A stretch of DNA of 64,000 bases from NCBI GenBank assembly GCA_000437215.1, contig FR898629.1, positions 46,401 to 110,400 on the forward strand, written 5' to 3'. The notes beneath the pieces were generated by a model, which ran no database searches, was not told the DNA's origin, and saw only the letters and a program-made list of their open reading frames with translations. Every line of letters begins with the position of its first letter. Position 1 is the stretch's first letter. This DNA is from Clostridium sp. CAG:440 (lineage in GTDB: Bacteria > Bacillota > Clostridia > TANB77 > CAG-508). This document shows positions 16,872-26,435 of this stretch, one piece after another. The position numbers and the translations under genes are program-made.

Positions 16872-16913
16872 GAACCCAAATTATTAGACAAAAAAGTTTA
16901 ATAATTTGGGTTC
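16872..16913. terminator. Hairpin downstream of ackA
   Basis: GAACCCAAATTATTA (16872-16886) and its complement (16899-16913) make a 15-bp perfect stem 8 bases after the stop of the acetate kinase gene. There is no long T-run on the minus strand, so it may stabilise the mRNA end. Confidence 0.55.
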
Positions 16914-16920
16914 TATTTAT

Positions 16921-18120
16921 TTATTTTATATAATTTACTAGTTTTTCAGTTTCTTTAGCAATCATTAACTCTTCATTAGTTGGAATTATATATGCTCTTA
17001 TTTTAGATTCTGGTTTTGTAATTAATCTTTCTTCTCCTCTTACATTATTTGCTTCTTCATCAACAATAACTCCCATAAATTCAAGTTGTTTGCATATTCC
17101 TTTTCTAATATTTATTTGGTTTTCTCCAACACCGCCTGTAAATACAATTGCATCTATTCCATTCATAGCAACTGCATATTTTGCAATATAACTTGCAACT
17201 GCATATTTAAAGCTTTCCATAGCAATTTTAGCTCTTTCATTATCTGTATATGATTCTGACTCTATTACTCTAAAATCAGGTGCTAATCCTGATATTCCTT
17301 GAACACCAGATTGTTTGTTTAGCATATCTTCTACTTCACTTGCTGTCATATTTTCTTTTTTCATTATATATGTTACAACAGATGGATCTAAATCACCACT
17401 TCTTGTAACCATTGGTATTCCAGCAAGAGGTGTTAATCCCATACTTGTATCTACAGATTTTCCACCTTTAACAGCACATATACTAGAACCTTGGCCTAAA
17501 TGACATGTTACAATTTTAAGGTCTTCTATTGGTTTATTTTCAATTTCAGCCAATCTGTTTGATACATACATATGTGATGTACCATGAAATCCATATTTAC
17601 GTATTCCATATTTTTTATAATATTCATATGGTATTGGGTAAATATATCTTTCTTTTGGTATTGTTTGGTGAAAGGCTGTATCAAATACAACTACCATTGG
17701 TTTTCCAGGCATTACACTTTGGCATGCTTTCATTCCTAAAACTGCTGCTTTATTGTGTAATGGAGCAAGTTCAGCACATTCATCTACCTTTTTTATAACC
17801 TCATCAGTTATTATAACAGGACTAGAAAAATATTCACCACCATGTACTACTCTGTGTCCTATAGCACTTATTTCATCTAATGAATCAACTACTTTGTAAT
17901 CTGGATTTATTAATTGTTTTAATGTAAAATCTATAGCTTCTTCATGGTTTAATGCAGGATGTTTAATTTCAATTTTTTGTCCATTTACTTTATGTGTAAT
18001 AAAAGCTTCCTCTTCTCCTATTCTTTCATATTTTCCAGAAGCTAACACATCATTAGTTTCCATATTAATTAATTGATATTTTAGTGATGAACTACCACAA
18101 TTTAATACTAATATTTTCAT
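16921..18120 (-). CDS. ackA: Acetate kinase, copy 1
   Basis: 399 residues, normal length. N-terminal LVLNCGSSSLKYQL phosphate-binding strand, GHRVVHGGE, FDTAFHQTIP, CHLGQGSSICAV, the catalytic Arg in MVTRSGDLDP, FTGGVGENQ and the final IPTNEELMIAKET. It converts acetyl phosphate and ADP to acetate and ATP, the last step of acetate fermentation. It lies 9 bases after a second acetate kinase and downstream of pta on the same strand, so all three form an operon. The second copy is clearly homologous (roughly 60 percent by eye), indicating an old tandem duplication. Confidence 0.93.
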   Translation of the reverse strand: MKILVLNCGSSSLKYQLINMETNDVLASGKYERIGEEEAFITHKVNGQKIEIKHPALNHEEAIDFTLKQLINPDYKVVDSLDEISAIGHRVVHGGEYFSSPVIITDEVIKKVDECAELAPLHNKAAVLGMKACQSVMPGKPMVVVFDTAFHQTIPKERYIYPIPYEYYKKYGIRKYGFHGTSHMYVSNRLAEIENKPIEDLKIVTCHLGQGSSICAVKGGKSVDTSMGLTPLAGIPMVTRSGDLDPSVVTYIMKKENMTASEVEDMLNKQSGVQGISGLAPDFRVIESESYTDNERAKIAMESFKYAVASYIAKYAVAMNGIDAIVFTGGVGENQINIRKGICKQLEFMGVIVDEEANNVRGEERLITKPESKIRAYIIPTNEELMIAKETEKLVNYIK

Positions 18121-18129
18121 TTTTTCCTC

Positions 18130-19323
18130 CTAATTATTTATTATTTTTTCAGTTTCTTTAGCAATCATTAATTCTTCATTTGTAGGCACAACACACAATA
18201 CAATTTTAGAATTATCAGTAGAAATTACTGCTTCTTCGCCTTTTATTTCATTTTTTGATAAATCTAATTTTGCACCTAAAAACTCTAATTGTTTACATAT
18301 TAACTCTCTGCAATATGGGCTTTTCTCCCCCACACCTGCTGTAAATGTTATTATATCTACTCCATTCATTGCAACTGCACATTTCATTATATATTGTGCA
18401 ATTAAATATGAAAAAATATCTAATGAAAGTTTAGCATGTGTTCCTCCAGATAAAGCCTCATATTCTATATCTCTAAAATCCATTGAAACTCTTGAAACTC
18501 CATAAACTCCTGATTTTTTATTTAAAATTTCTTCCATTTTTTCAGCCGATAAATTTTCTTTTTTCATTAAATATGTTAAAACAGATGGATCTAAATCTCC
18601 ACTTCTTGTTCCCATAGTAATTCCACCTAATGGAGTAAGTCCCATACTTGTTTCTACAGACTTTCCATTTTGTATTGCACAAATACTAGCTCCTTGGCCT
18701 AAATGGCAATTAATTATTTTTGAATTGTTAATGTCCTTACCAAGCATTTGGCAAACTCTATTTGCTACATATTGATGTGATGTACCATGAAATCCATATT
18801 TACGCACTCCATATTTTTCATAGTATTTATATGGTACAGGATAAATATACCTTTCTTTTGGTATTGTTTGATGAAATGCTGTATCAAACACAGCTACCAT
18901 TTTCATATTTGGAACAACTTTTTTGCATGCTTCTATTCCAAGTACTGCAGCTGGATTATGAAGTGGTGCTAAATCACTGCATTTTTTTATTTCTTCAATT
19001 ACTTCATCTGTAATTAAAACAGCATCACTAAATTTTTCTCCACCATGTACAATTCTATGTCCTATTGCCTCTAATTCTTCCAAACTTTTTATTACACCAT
19101 AGTGGTCATTTGTTAACCTATTTAGTACAAAAGCTATTGCTTCTTCGTGATCTTTGGCTTCTATTTCAAATTTGTGTTTTCTGCCATGTACCTTGTGCGA
19201 TAAAAAAGAATTTGGTTGCCCTATTCTTTCAAAATATCCTTTTGCAATAGTTTCATTGCTTTCCATATCTATTACTTGATATTTTAAAGATGAGCTTCCA
19301 GAATTTAATACTAAAATTTTCAT
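18130..19323 (-). CDS. ackA: Acetate kinase, copy 2
   Basis: 397 residues with the same motifs: LVLNSGSSSLKYQV, GHRIVHGGE, FDTAFHQTIP, CHLGQGASICAI, GTRSGDLDP, FTAGVGEKSP and PTNEELMIAKET. The GTRSGD form is closer to canonical acetate kinases than the MVTRSGD of copy 1, where the residue before the TRSGD block differs, so the copies may differ in activity or substrate (for example propionyl phosphate). It starts 17 bases after the pta stop. Confidence 0.92.
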   Translation of the reverse strand: MKILVLNSGSSSLKYQVIDMESNETIAKGYFERIGQPNSFLSHKVHGRKHKFEIEAKDHEEAIAFVLNRLTNDHYGVIKSLEELEAIGHRIVHGGEKFSDAVLITDEVIEEIKKCSDLAPLHNPAAVLGIEACKKVVPNMKMVAVFDTAFHQTIPKERYIYPVPYKYYEKYGVRKYGFHGTSHQYVANRVCQMLGKDINNSKIINCHLGQGASICAIQNGKSVETSMGLTPLGGITMGTRSGDLDPSVLTYLMKKENLSAEKMEEILNKKSGVYGVSRVSMDFRDIEYEALSGGTHAKLSLDIFSYLIAQYIMKCAVAMNGVDIITFTAGVGEKSPYCRELICKQLEFLGAKLDLSKNEIKGEEAVISTDNSKIVLCVVPTNEELMIAKETEKIINN

Positions 19324-19340
19324 ATTTGCACTCCCCTTTA

Positions 19341-20342
19341 TTATTCTTGTGCTTGAACAGCTGTAATTGCAATAACACCAACTATATCATTACTACTACA
19401 TCCTCTTGATAGATCATTTACTGGCTTTGCAATTCCTTGGCAAAGTGGTCCATATGCCTCTGCTTTTCCAAGTCTTTGTACTAATTTATAACCTATATTT
19501 CCTGCATCTAAGTTTGGAAATATTAATGTATTTGCCATTCCTTGTATAGGGCTTGATGAAGCTTTCATTTTTGCTATTTGTGGTACTATTGCAGCATCTA
19601 ATTGCATTTCTCCGTCTAATATTAAATTAGGTTCTTTTTCTTTTGCAATTTGTGTTGCACTTATAACTTTTTGTGTTAATTCTGATTTAGCACTTCCATA
19701 TGTAGAATATGAAAGCATGGCAACTTTAGGTTCTTTTTGTACTAATTGTTTAAAACTTTTTGCAGATGATATAGCTATTTCTGATAATTCTTCGTCTGTA
19801 GGGTTTTGATTTAACCCACAATCTCCAAATACAAATGTTCCATTTTCTCCATACTCACAATTTGGAACTACCATTACAAAAAATGCTGATACAAGTTTTG
19901 TTCCTTCCGCTGTTTTTAATATTTGAAGTGCAGGTCTTAAAGTATCTGCTGTAGAATGAACTGCACCTGATACAAGGCCATCTGCTTCAGTATTTTGATC
20001 TTTTAACATTAGCATTCCAAAATATACTGGGTCTTTTACTAGAACTTTTGCTTTTTCAATTGTCATACCTTTTTTTTGTCTTAACTCGTATAAAGTATTT
20101 ACATATTCATCAAACTTTCCAGACTTTTCTGGTTCAATAATTTTAGCACCTTCAATGTCTATATGGTTTTCTTTTGCTTTTTCTAAAATTTTTTCTTTGT
20201 TTCCAATTAAAACTATTTTTGCAAATTGTTCTTTTAAAACTGTTTGAGTAGCTTCTAATGTTCGTATATCTTCAGCTTCTGGCAAAACTATAGTTTTAAT
20301 TTGTTTTTTTGCCCTTTGTTTTACATTTTCTATAAAATTCAT
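19341..20342 (-). CDS. pta: Phosphate acetyltransferase
   Basis: 333 residues, the short single-domain class without the regulatory N-terminus. Conserved KTIVLPEAEDIRTLEA near the start, GLVSGAVHSTADTLRPALQI, FGDCGLNQNPT, KVAMLSYSTYGSAKSE, LDGEMQLDAAIVP and the C-terminal LIFPNLDAGNIGYK / PLCQGIAKPVNDLSRG. It makes acetyl phosphate from acetyl-CoA and feeds the two kinases downstream. AAGGAGG precedes the ATG. GGA codons preceded by C here are all NNC GGA, with no shift. Confidence 0.94.
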   Translation of the reverse strand: MNFIENVKQRAKKQIKTIVLPEAEDIRTLEATQTVLKEQFAKIVLIGNKEKILEKAKENHIDIEGAKIIEPEKSGKFDEYVNTLYELRQKKGMTIEKAKVLVKDPVYFGMLMLKDQNTEADGLVSGAVHSTADTLRPALQILKTAEGTKLVSAFFVMVVPNCEYGENGTFVFGDCGLNQNPTDEELSEIAISSAKSFKQLVQKEPKVAMLSYSTYGSAKSELTQKVISATQIAKEKEPNLILDGEMQLDAAIVPQIAKMKASSSPIQGMANTLIFPNLDAGNIGYKLVQRLGKAEAYGPLCQGIAKPVNDLSRGCSSNDIVGVIAITAVQAQE

Positions 20343-20402
20343 ATTTGCCTCCTTAAACTTTTTATATTATATAGTTAAATTATAAAAAGTACAAGCATAA
20401 TT

Positions 20403-21699
20403 TTAAGTTTTAAATTCTATATCTTCTTTTCTATATTCTTTTGGTTTTAAACCAAGCCTTGTACTCATATAACTAATTAAAGCTATTGATACAATTGTTA
20501 GTATTATTCCAAAAATGATTGTTGAATTTGCCGTATTTGTTACTGTAAGAAGATATGAGCCTAAAAAACCTATTGACATTCTAAATACATTTTTACTAAT
20601 TGCATTTACCGCAAAAATTTTAGGCAGTATCTTTTCAGTTGTAAAATTTCCCATATATCTAGAACACAAAACTCCGGTGAATTCCTTGCAATAATTTTAT
20701 AATTATATTTGCAAGTGTTATTATAACTACCATATAAACAAAAGAAATGTTTGTAATTCCAACAAATCCCATTATTAGTGTCATTATTGATGTTAGTATT
20801 AAAATTACTGAAAAAGATTTATTACGATATTTTTTATGAAAATATAGTTGGCCATTTGCTCCAATTCCAGATGCAATACCTACAATTGCAGAAATTATTG
20901 CAATTAGCTGTTCTTGTGTTCCTATATCTTTTAACAAACTAGTTCTATATGTACTAATTAAGCAAAATGCTCCCCATATTATTCCAGAATATAACATTAA
21001 ACTTCTTAGTCTACGTGATTTAATTACAAATTTAAATCCATCTTTAAGTTCTTTTATATAAGAAATTATTGATATATTTGTATTTTTTGATTTATTATCT
21101 TCATTTTTCAATTCTTCATTTTCTATTTCTTGAAAGCCAAATGACATTATAGTTGCTAAAATTGTAACTAATAAAGCAAATATAACAGGAATGAATGGAT
21201 TTATAACATATAAGAAACCAGCCAATACCGATGTTACTGCATTTATATAGTAATAATTTTTAGAACCTCTCCCTTCAAGTTTCGAAAATATTTCTCCCTT
21301 TTTAGAACAAGCTGGAATAGATTGAGTTAATAAAGTCGTATCTGATATGTCTTTTAAAGAAAAACATATTGCACTAATAAATTCTGCCAATACAAGAATT
21401 TCAAAATTTGTAGAAAAAATAATTAGGCTTAAATATATAACATTAAATATATTTCCTAAAATTGTGCATCTTCTTGTGCCTAGTTTTTCAACCACAATAG
21501 TTGCTGGTATTTGAAGAATAATCATAAATAATGCATAAAATGAAGATTTTAATACTACATCTGCTGCACTTATATTTTTTACCTGAGTTAAAAATAAAAA
21601 TTCTATTGCATAGTAAAAAATTCTATCTAATGACAACATTCTATATAAAGAGTATATTTTCATATTTTGCTTGCGTTTTATTCTATTATTTTTTTCCAT
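20403..21699 (-). CDS. MFS transporter, one +1 recoding site
   Basis: 431 residues if C20676 is skipped; start at ATG 21699 with AGAGGAG upstream (the longer frame to 21804 reads through a terminator hairpin). Twelve hydrophobic helices; LDRIFYYAIEFLFL, LGTRRCTILGN (motif A-like loop), and a long central basic loop. In frame zero it ends IIIKLLQGIHRSFVF; skipping the C of CGG yields LLQGIHGVLCSRYMGNFTTE and ten helices become twelve. Total length is 3n+1. It is probably a drug or sugar exporter; substrate unknown. It is the last gene before pta on the same strand, 60 bases upstream of it in position but transcribed toward it from the other side, with no obvious terminator between. Confidence 0.75.
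20674..20676 (-). other. CGG +1 recoding site 4 (MFS transporter)
   Basis: Coding strand GGA ATT CAC C GGA GTT TTG. Skipping C20676 restores the frame into the C-terminal helices. Confidence 0.72.
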
Positions 21700-21775
21700 T
21701 TTATTCTCCTCTTTTGTATTATTCTTCTTTTTTATATCATAAATAGATTTTTTTGACAACCCCCAATATATCATA

Positions 21776-21822
21776 AAATGCCGAATTTTGTAATCTTTTT
21801 TCATTTACAAAATTCAGCATTT
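21776..21822 (-). terminator. Terminator of the pilin-like adhesin gene
   Basis: A long stem (21776-21793 with 21804-21822, one mismatch) follows the adhesin stop codon by about 80 bases and is followed on the minus strand by TTTTAT. Confidence 0.7.
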
Positions 21823-21903
21823 ACATGTATTATTATTTATTCAATTTTTACTATTTCTTTCTAATTTTTTACAATTTTTAATTCACGGCTTTAGAGTTCA
21901 GTC

Positions 21904-22047
21904 CTACTTTATATAAAGTGTGAGCCTGCTGCCATAGCTGGAAAAGGTAGAGGCAGGATAGTTGTCGGTGCGACTGCTTGGTGCATAGCTACCACTGTAA
22001 TAGCCTCCCCTGCTAATTCGGTAAGCGGTACTGATGGCCTCTTGTGT
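21904..22047 (-). other. Candidate DGR variable region
   Basis: From ACA CAA GAG GCC after the EWT codons to the stop, composition jumps to about half GC and codons end in C or T almost throughout, matching the variable loop of the lectin fold. The border with AT-rich sequence is sharp at the EWT codons. Confidence 0.5.
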
Positions 22048-23832
22048 CCATTCTCTAATATTTCCTAATAAATCATAAATATTACTTAACTTATCTTTAC
22101 TTACTGTTTGTCCATTATTTGCTCCACCAGTTACTCTTGTTGTATTTCTTGATGTATTTCCTATTGACAAATCTGTTGGACTACTACTTGTAACATTTAT
22201 CTTATTACCTTTCATCCATTTTAACATTGCATCATACTGACTTCCCCATATCATACTTGATACTACTTTTTGACTTGCATTTTCTGTATTATCTGAATTT
22301 TTCTCTGGTGCATATGTTTTGGCTCTATTATATAATCCATACCATTGATTTGTATCAGTATCACTTGCATTTGCAGATGTTGCTCCATATTTTGACTCTG
22401 CATTTTTAGTTTCACTATTTAAACTCATTTCATATCTTCCAACATAGAACCCTCCATATTGTGATACACTTTTAATCATCTTATTATATTCTTCTTGATA
22501 TAATGTTGAACTCCATCCTTCTATTTTACTTGAATTTGCTTCATCCCCCTCCGTTGAACTTGATAAATTTGCTGGCTCTCTATAATAACTTGTTGAATCT
22601 GCACTCCATTCATATTGTGTATTTCCTGTAGTATCTGTATTCCAATCATATAACACCCCTCTATAATTTGTATTTCCATTTGCATCTGTTCCGCTTGTTA
22701 CTACTGCCATATTATTTAACGTATCTACTGGCACCCATACAAATTCATTTCCAACTTTTTCTTCTCCACTTGCTGCATCTGTTATTACTGCTCCTCCTAT
22801 TTTATCTCCTTTTATATAATTATAGCCTTCTGGTATTGGAATATTTCCTTCTCTTACTTCTTTTATATTATCATTATTTGCTAAATTTCCTGCTGCTGTT
22901 ATTGTTGGTACAACCACTTCTGAATGGTTTAATTTTGTAACTTTTACACTACATGTTCCTGTTACAACTGTTCCACTTAATTTTCCTTTTGCATTTATTG
23001 TTACTGTTGTTTCTCCTTCTTGTACTCCTGTTACTTCTCCTGTTTTTTCATCTACTGTTGCTTTTGTTATATCTTGTGATACATAACTTGTTACTTCCAC
23101 ACTTTCTGCATTTTCTGGCACTGCTGTTATTTTTCCTATTTTGCTTTTATCTCCAATTGATACTTCTATTTTTTCTGCTGTTACACCTGTTACCTTTGCT
23201 ACTATTTTTACATTTATGCTGTCTTGGTATGTCTTTCCTTCCACTTTTGCTGTTACAGTTGCTGTTTCCCCTGCATTTGCATTACTATTTACTTTTACTG
23301 TTACTTCATTTTCTCCTGCTTCACTTAATGTTATATTTCCTGTACTTTCCCATTTTATGGTTCCTGTTTCACCACTTAATATTTGGGCTCTTACCTTTTT
23401 TTCTTCTGTTGCTCCTTTTAGTATTTCTATGTCTCCTGCTGTTATTACTAGTCCCTCTTTTTCTTTTACTTCTCCATTTTCACTTATTGTATATACATAT
23501 CCGTCTTTTTTTACTGTCCATGGTAATTCATCATTTTCTGATTTTGTTATTTCTATTCCATTATTTGTTAGCTCTTGTTCTAATATTTCTTTATTTATAA
23601 CAAGTCCTTCATTTATTCTTGATGCTTGCACTGCTAAGTTTATTTGTTCTTCTACTGTTTTTTGCGCATTTTTTTCTTTTGCATTTTGTGCTTTGGTTAG
23701 TATTCCATTATCACCTGTTAATGTTGCAATTGTTACTCCTGCTAGTATTAAAAGCACAATTATTGTAATTACAAGTGCTATTAATGTAATGCCTTTGTTT
23801 GTTTTTAATTGTTCTTTTAACTTATTTTTCAC
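21904..23832 (-). CDS. Pilin-like protein with FGE/C-type-lectin end, DGR-target-like
   Basis: 642 residues. N-terminus KGITLIALVITIIVLLILAG is a prepilin-type methylation motif plus helix, so it is exported to the surface or a pilus. Then a coil, Ig-like/BIG repeats (about 140-310), and a C-terminal formylglycine-generating-enzyme/C-type-lectin fold: FVWVPVD, GGFYVGRYEMS, YDLLGNIREWTQEA, SRGGYYSGS and a final YGSRLTLYIK. In gut Firmicutes this arrangement is a frequent target of diversity-generating retroelements. The last 144 bases are about 49 percent GC against a far lower gene background, with many NNC codons (TAC, AGC, GAC, AAC), as in variable regions. No reverse transcriptase or template repeat is in this window. 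Confidence 0.75.
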   Translation of the reverse strand: MKNKLKEQLKTNKGITLIALVITIIVLLILAGVTIATLTGDNGILTKAQNAKEKNAQKTVEEQINLAVQASRINEGLVINKEILEQELTNNGIEITKSENDELPWTVKKDGYVYTISENGEVKEKEGLVITAGDIEILKGATEEKKVRAQILSGETGTIKWESTGNITLSEAGENEVTVKVNSNANAGETATVTAKVEGKTYQDSINVKIVAKVTGVTAEKIEVSIGDKSKIGKITAVPENAESVEVTSYVSQDITKATVDEKTGEVTGVQEGETTVTINAKGKLSGTVVTGTCSVKVTKLNHSEVVVPTITAAGNLANNDNIKEVREGNIPIPEGYNYIKGDKIGGAVITDAASGEEKVGNEFVWVPVDTLNNMAVVTSGTDANGNTNYRGVLYDWNTDTTGNTQYEWSADSTSYYREPANLSSSTEGDEANSSKIEGWSSTLYQEEYNKMIKSVSQYGGFYVGRYEMSLNSETKNAESKYGATSANASDTDTNQWYGLYNRAKTYAPEKNSDNTENASQKVVSSMIWGSQYDAMLKWMKGNKINVTSSSPTDLSIGNTSRNTTRVTGGANNGQTVSKDKLSNIYDLLGNIREWTQEAISTAYRISRGGYYSGSYAPSSRTDNYPASTFSSYGSRLTLYIK

Positions 23833-24152
23833 TTATGTTTTTCCCCCTTTTATTTTTTCTTTTGATTTTTGATAAACTGTTTATTTATCTTTTCTTTATT
23901 TTGTGTATTTTATACACCATTATTTTATAAACAAGCTTTTTTATTTCTTATTTACAAAGGTATTTAATTTTCAAAGTTCTTAGCTGTTTATAATTTAATA
24001 GTATATTTTTACTTTCAAAGTATATACTAAATATTTTTTATTTACAAGCATTTTTTCTATATTTTCTATTTTTTTATTTTACAAAAATTATAAATCAATT
24101 TAAGAACATGTAAATTATAATTATATTAAATTTTTAAATATGCACAAAAGAA
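23833..24152. other. Gene-free upstream region of the pilin-like gene
   Basis: About 320 bases of AT-rich sequence between the pilin-like gene start and a terminator. No ORF of note. It must hold the promoter of the pilin-like gene, but I cannot single one out with confidence. Confidence 0.5.
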
Positions 24153-24185
24153 AAAGCAGCACATATTAATGTACTGCTTTTTTGG
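24153..24185 (-). terminator. Terminator of the small peptide gene
   Basis: AAAAAGCAG and CTGCTTTTT arms with an extended AT stem, 7 bases downstream of the small gene's stop, followed by T-rich sequence on the minus strand. Confidence 0.75.
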
Positions 24186-24191
24186 GAACCT

Positions 24192-24311
24192 TCATGCTAC
24201 TGGTTCTGCCATAAGCATCAATACAACCAGTGCAATTATGCCAGCTACTGCAGATATGTTAGATTCATTTCTTTCATACCATACTTTAATAGCTTCCCGC
24301 ACTTTTTTCAT
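24192..24311 (-). CDS. Small single-helix membrane peptide, compositional outlier
   Basis: 39 residues from ATG 24311: a charged start MKKVREAIKVWYERNESN followed by one helix, ISAVAGIIALVVLMLMAEPVA. AAGGGA lies upstream; ATG 24329 is an alternative start. It has its own consensus promoter (24357-24385) and terminator, so it is a real monocistronic gene. Codons such as GTG, CTG and TTG are richer in GC than in neighbours, and codon 5 is an in-frame CGG that makes sense as arginine; a +1 skip there would give a short peptide without the helix. Function unknown; a membrane-active or accessory peptide is possible. Confidence 0.6.
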   Translation of the reverse strand: MKKVREAIKVWYERNESNISAVAGIIALVVLMLMAEPVA

Positions 24312-24356
24312 CTTTCTCAGTCCCTTCATATAAGTTTTTTTTGAATGGTGAGTTTT

Positions 24357-24385
24357 ATTATACTATATTTTTATTAAGTATGCAA
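24357..24385 (-). promoter_or_regulatory. Promoter of the small peptide gene
   Basis: TTGCAT (24385-24380), 17-base spacer, TATAAT (24362-24357) on the minus strand. Confidence 0.65.
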
Positions 24386-24406
24386 CTTATTTATATTTTT
24401 TTCTTA

Positions 24407-26426
24407 CTAAAATAGTGTTTTTATTTTCTTTATTAAATAATGACTTCCACCATTTGAATTATTTTGAGTATTTTCTACCATTCCAATAATAAGTAAATTT
24501 GAATCTTTATTTGTTGTAAAACAATTAAACCATCCCAATGTTCCACTATCTTTATCATCTTTATTTTGCTTTAATTCTGCAGTTCCTGTTTTTCCTGCAA
24601 TTGTTACTCCAGATACTTTCATGTCATTTGCTGTTCCTTGTGGATTTTCTACTACTTGTATTAAATCTTCTTTTATTGTATTTGCAGCATCTTTAGTAAA
24701 AACATTTTCCTTTAAAATTTCACTTTTAGCATCTTCTTTATACTCAATATATGGCTTAATCATATTTCCATCATTTGCAAAACTAGAATAAATAGAAGCC
24801 ATATGTATAGGATTAACCAAAATATTTCCTTGTCCAAAACCAGAATCTGCAAGTTGCCCTTCACTTTCTATTGTACTAGAATTAGAATATTTAGACTTTG
24901 CAAGTGTAATAGGAAAATCTAAGCTTTCATTAAATCCTATTTTTTCTAAGTTAGATGTAAAATTTGAAGTTCCAATTTTAAGTGCAGCTTGTGCAAAATA
25001 AATATTATCAGAATGTATTAAACCATTTAATAAATTTTTTTGTCCATTATATGCTGTTAAAGTAGTTACTTTATAATCGCCCCAACTTGAATCTTTTTGC
25101 CAACTTGTACCATTATAATTAAATGTATCGTCTTTAGTAAATGCACCTGTTGTAAGTCCAATTGCTCCTGTAATTGGTTTAAATGTAGATCCTGGACAAT
25201 AGCTTTGTAAAAATCTATTATATAATGGTTTAGAGGCATCATTATTTAGTTCTTCCCATTTTGCATTTGTCATTCCTAAAGAAAAATCATTTGAATCATA
25301 GGATGGTGTACTTACTAGTGCTAGTAATTCTCCTGTTTTTGGTTCCATTACAACAAATAGTCCTTTGTCATCTTTTAACTGTGTGTATAAATTTTTTTGA
25401 ATATCACTATTAATTGTAATTTTTACATCTTCACCATCTTTTTGTTCTTGTTTTGCAATTTCTGTCACAAGATTTCCTTTTTCGTCTGCAATATATATTT
25501 GAATTCCATCAGTTGATTTTAATCTATCTTCATATGCGAGTTCTAGCCCTGACTTTCCAATTATACTTGTAGAAGTATAGCCTTTATCTTGATATTTTTG
25601 TAATTCTTCTGCATTTATGCTTTGAACATACCCAATTAAATGTGCCGCTTCTTGTCCTAAAGTATATACTCTTCCATCTACATCATTAATTTGAATCCCT
25701 GAAATTTGCAATAATTTTTCTTTCAAGTCAGAATTATCTTTAGCTACTTTTTTCACAGGAACAAATGTGTCATCTTTTACATAACCGTGCTGATAAATAC
25801 TTATTAATTGTCTCAATGCTTACTCCTGTTAATTCTGAAATTTTAGATATGCTTTCATCTTTATTGTCTCCAAGTTTACCAGGAACAATTCCAACTGATG
25901 AAACCTTTCCATCATATGCAAGTTTGTTTCCATCCCTATCTAAAATAGCTCCTCTATTTGCTTTTAAAGTTTTTACTCTTACCTTGTAGCCCTCTTTTAA
26001 CTCTGGAAATATTAAAGTAGTTGACCAATCTATTTTATATTGTTTATCTTCTTTAACTAGATTAACACTATTAGAAAAATCTACTTTTCCAGCTGAAGTA
26101 TACATTTGCTCATTATATAATATTTTAATATTTTTACTTTCTTTTTTAGTTTCCTTTATGTCTATTTTTATATCTAAGCTATCAATTCCTTCATAAATGT
26201 TTTTATTTTTGGTAATAAAGTCTTCTTTAGAAATAGAAGATTTTGAACTACTACTTAGTAACTCATACATTCCATCATAATTTTTATCATTAATATATGC
26301 TATATATGTATTTAAAACATCCTCTGGATTTTCTTTATTCAAATTTAAAGTAATTACAGTAACAATTATAATTACCATGACAAGTAATATAACTAATCCA
26401 ATTATTAATCCCTTCTTATTTTTCAT
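24407..26426 (-). CDS. Class B penicillin-binding protein (PBP2a/PBP3-like), one +1 recoding site
   Basis: 672 residues if C25787 is skipped; total length is 3n+1. N-terminal signal anchor (LIIGLVILLVMVIIIVTVI), a MecA_N/NTF2-like domain (about 35-150), a dimerisation domain beginning VKTLKANRGAILDRDGN, then SELTGVSIETINKYLSA | GYVKDDTFVPVKKV where the bar is the CGG. The transpeptidase domain has the nucleophile in SYCPGSTFKPITG (SxxK), SDN in GLIHSDNIYF and KTG in IAGKTGTAEL. It cross-links peptidoglycan outside the membrane. Without recoding the product would stop after 218 residues, before the transpeptidase domain. Last gene of an operon with two hydrolases (spacing 9 and 5 bases). Confidence 0.85.
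25785..25787 (-). other. CGG +1 recoding site 5 (PBP)
   Basis: Coding strand TTA TCA GCA C GGT TAT GTA. Here the glycine codon is GGT, so the site is not specific for CGGA. Confidence 0.8.
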
Positions 26427-26435
26427 CTTTTCCCC

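Noticed and set aside
22668..23872. Long plus-strand ORFs opposite the pilin-like gene
   Set aside because: Antisense shadows of the Thr/Val/Glu-rich coding strand giving Leu/Phe/Ser-rich translations with no start signals.
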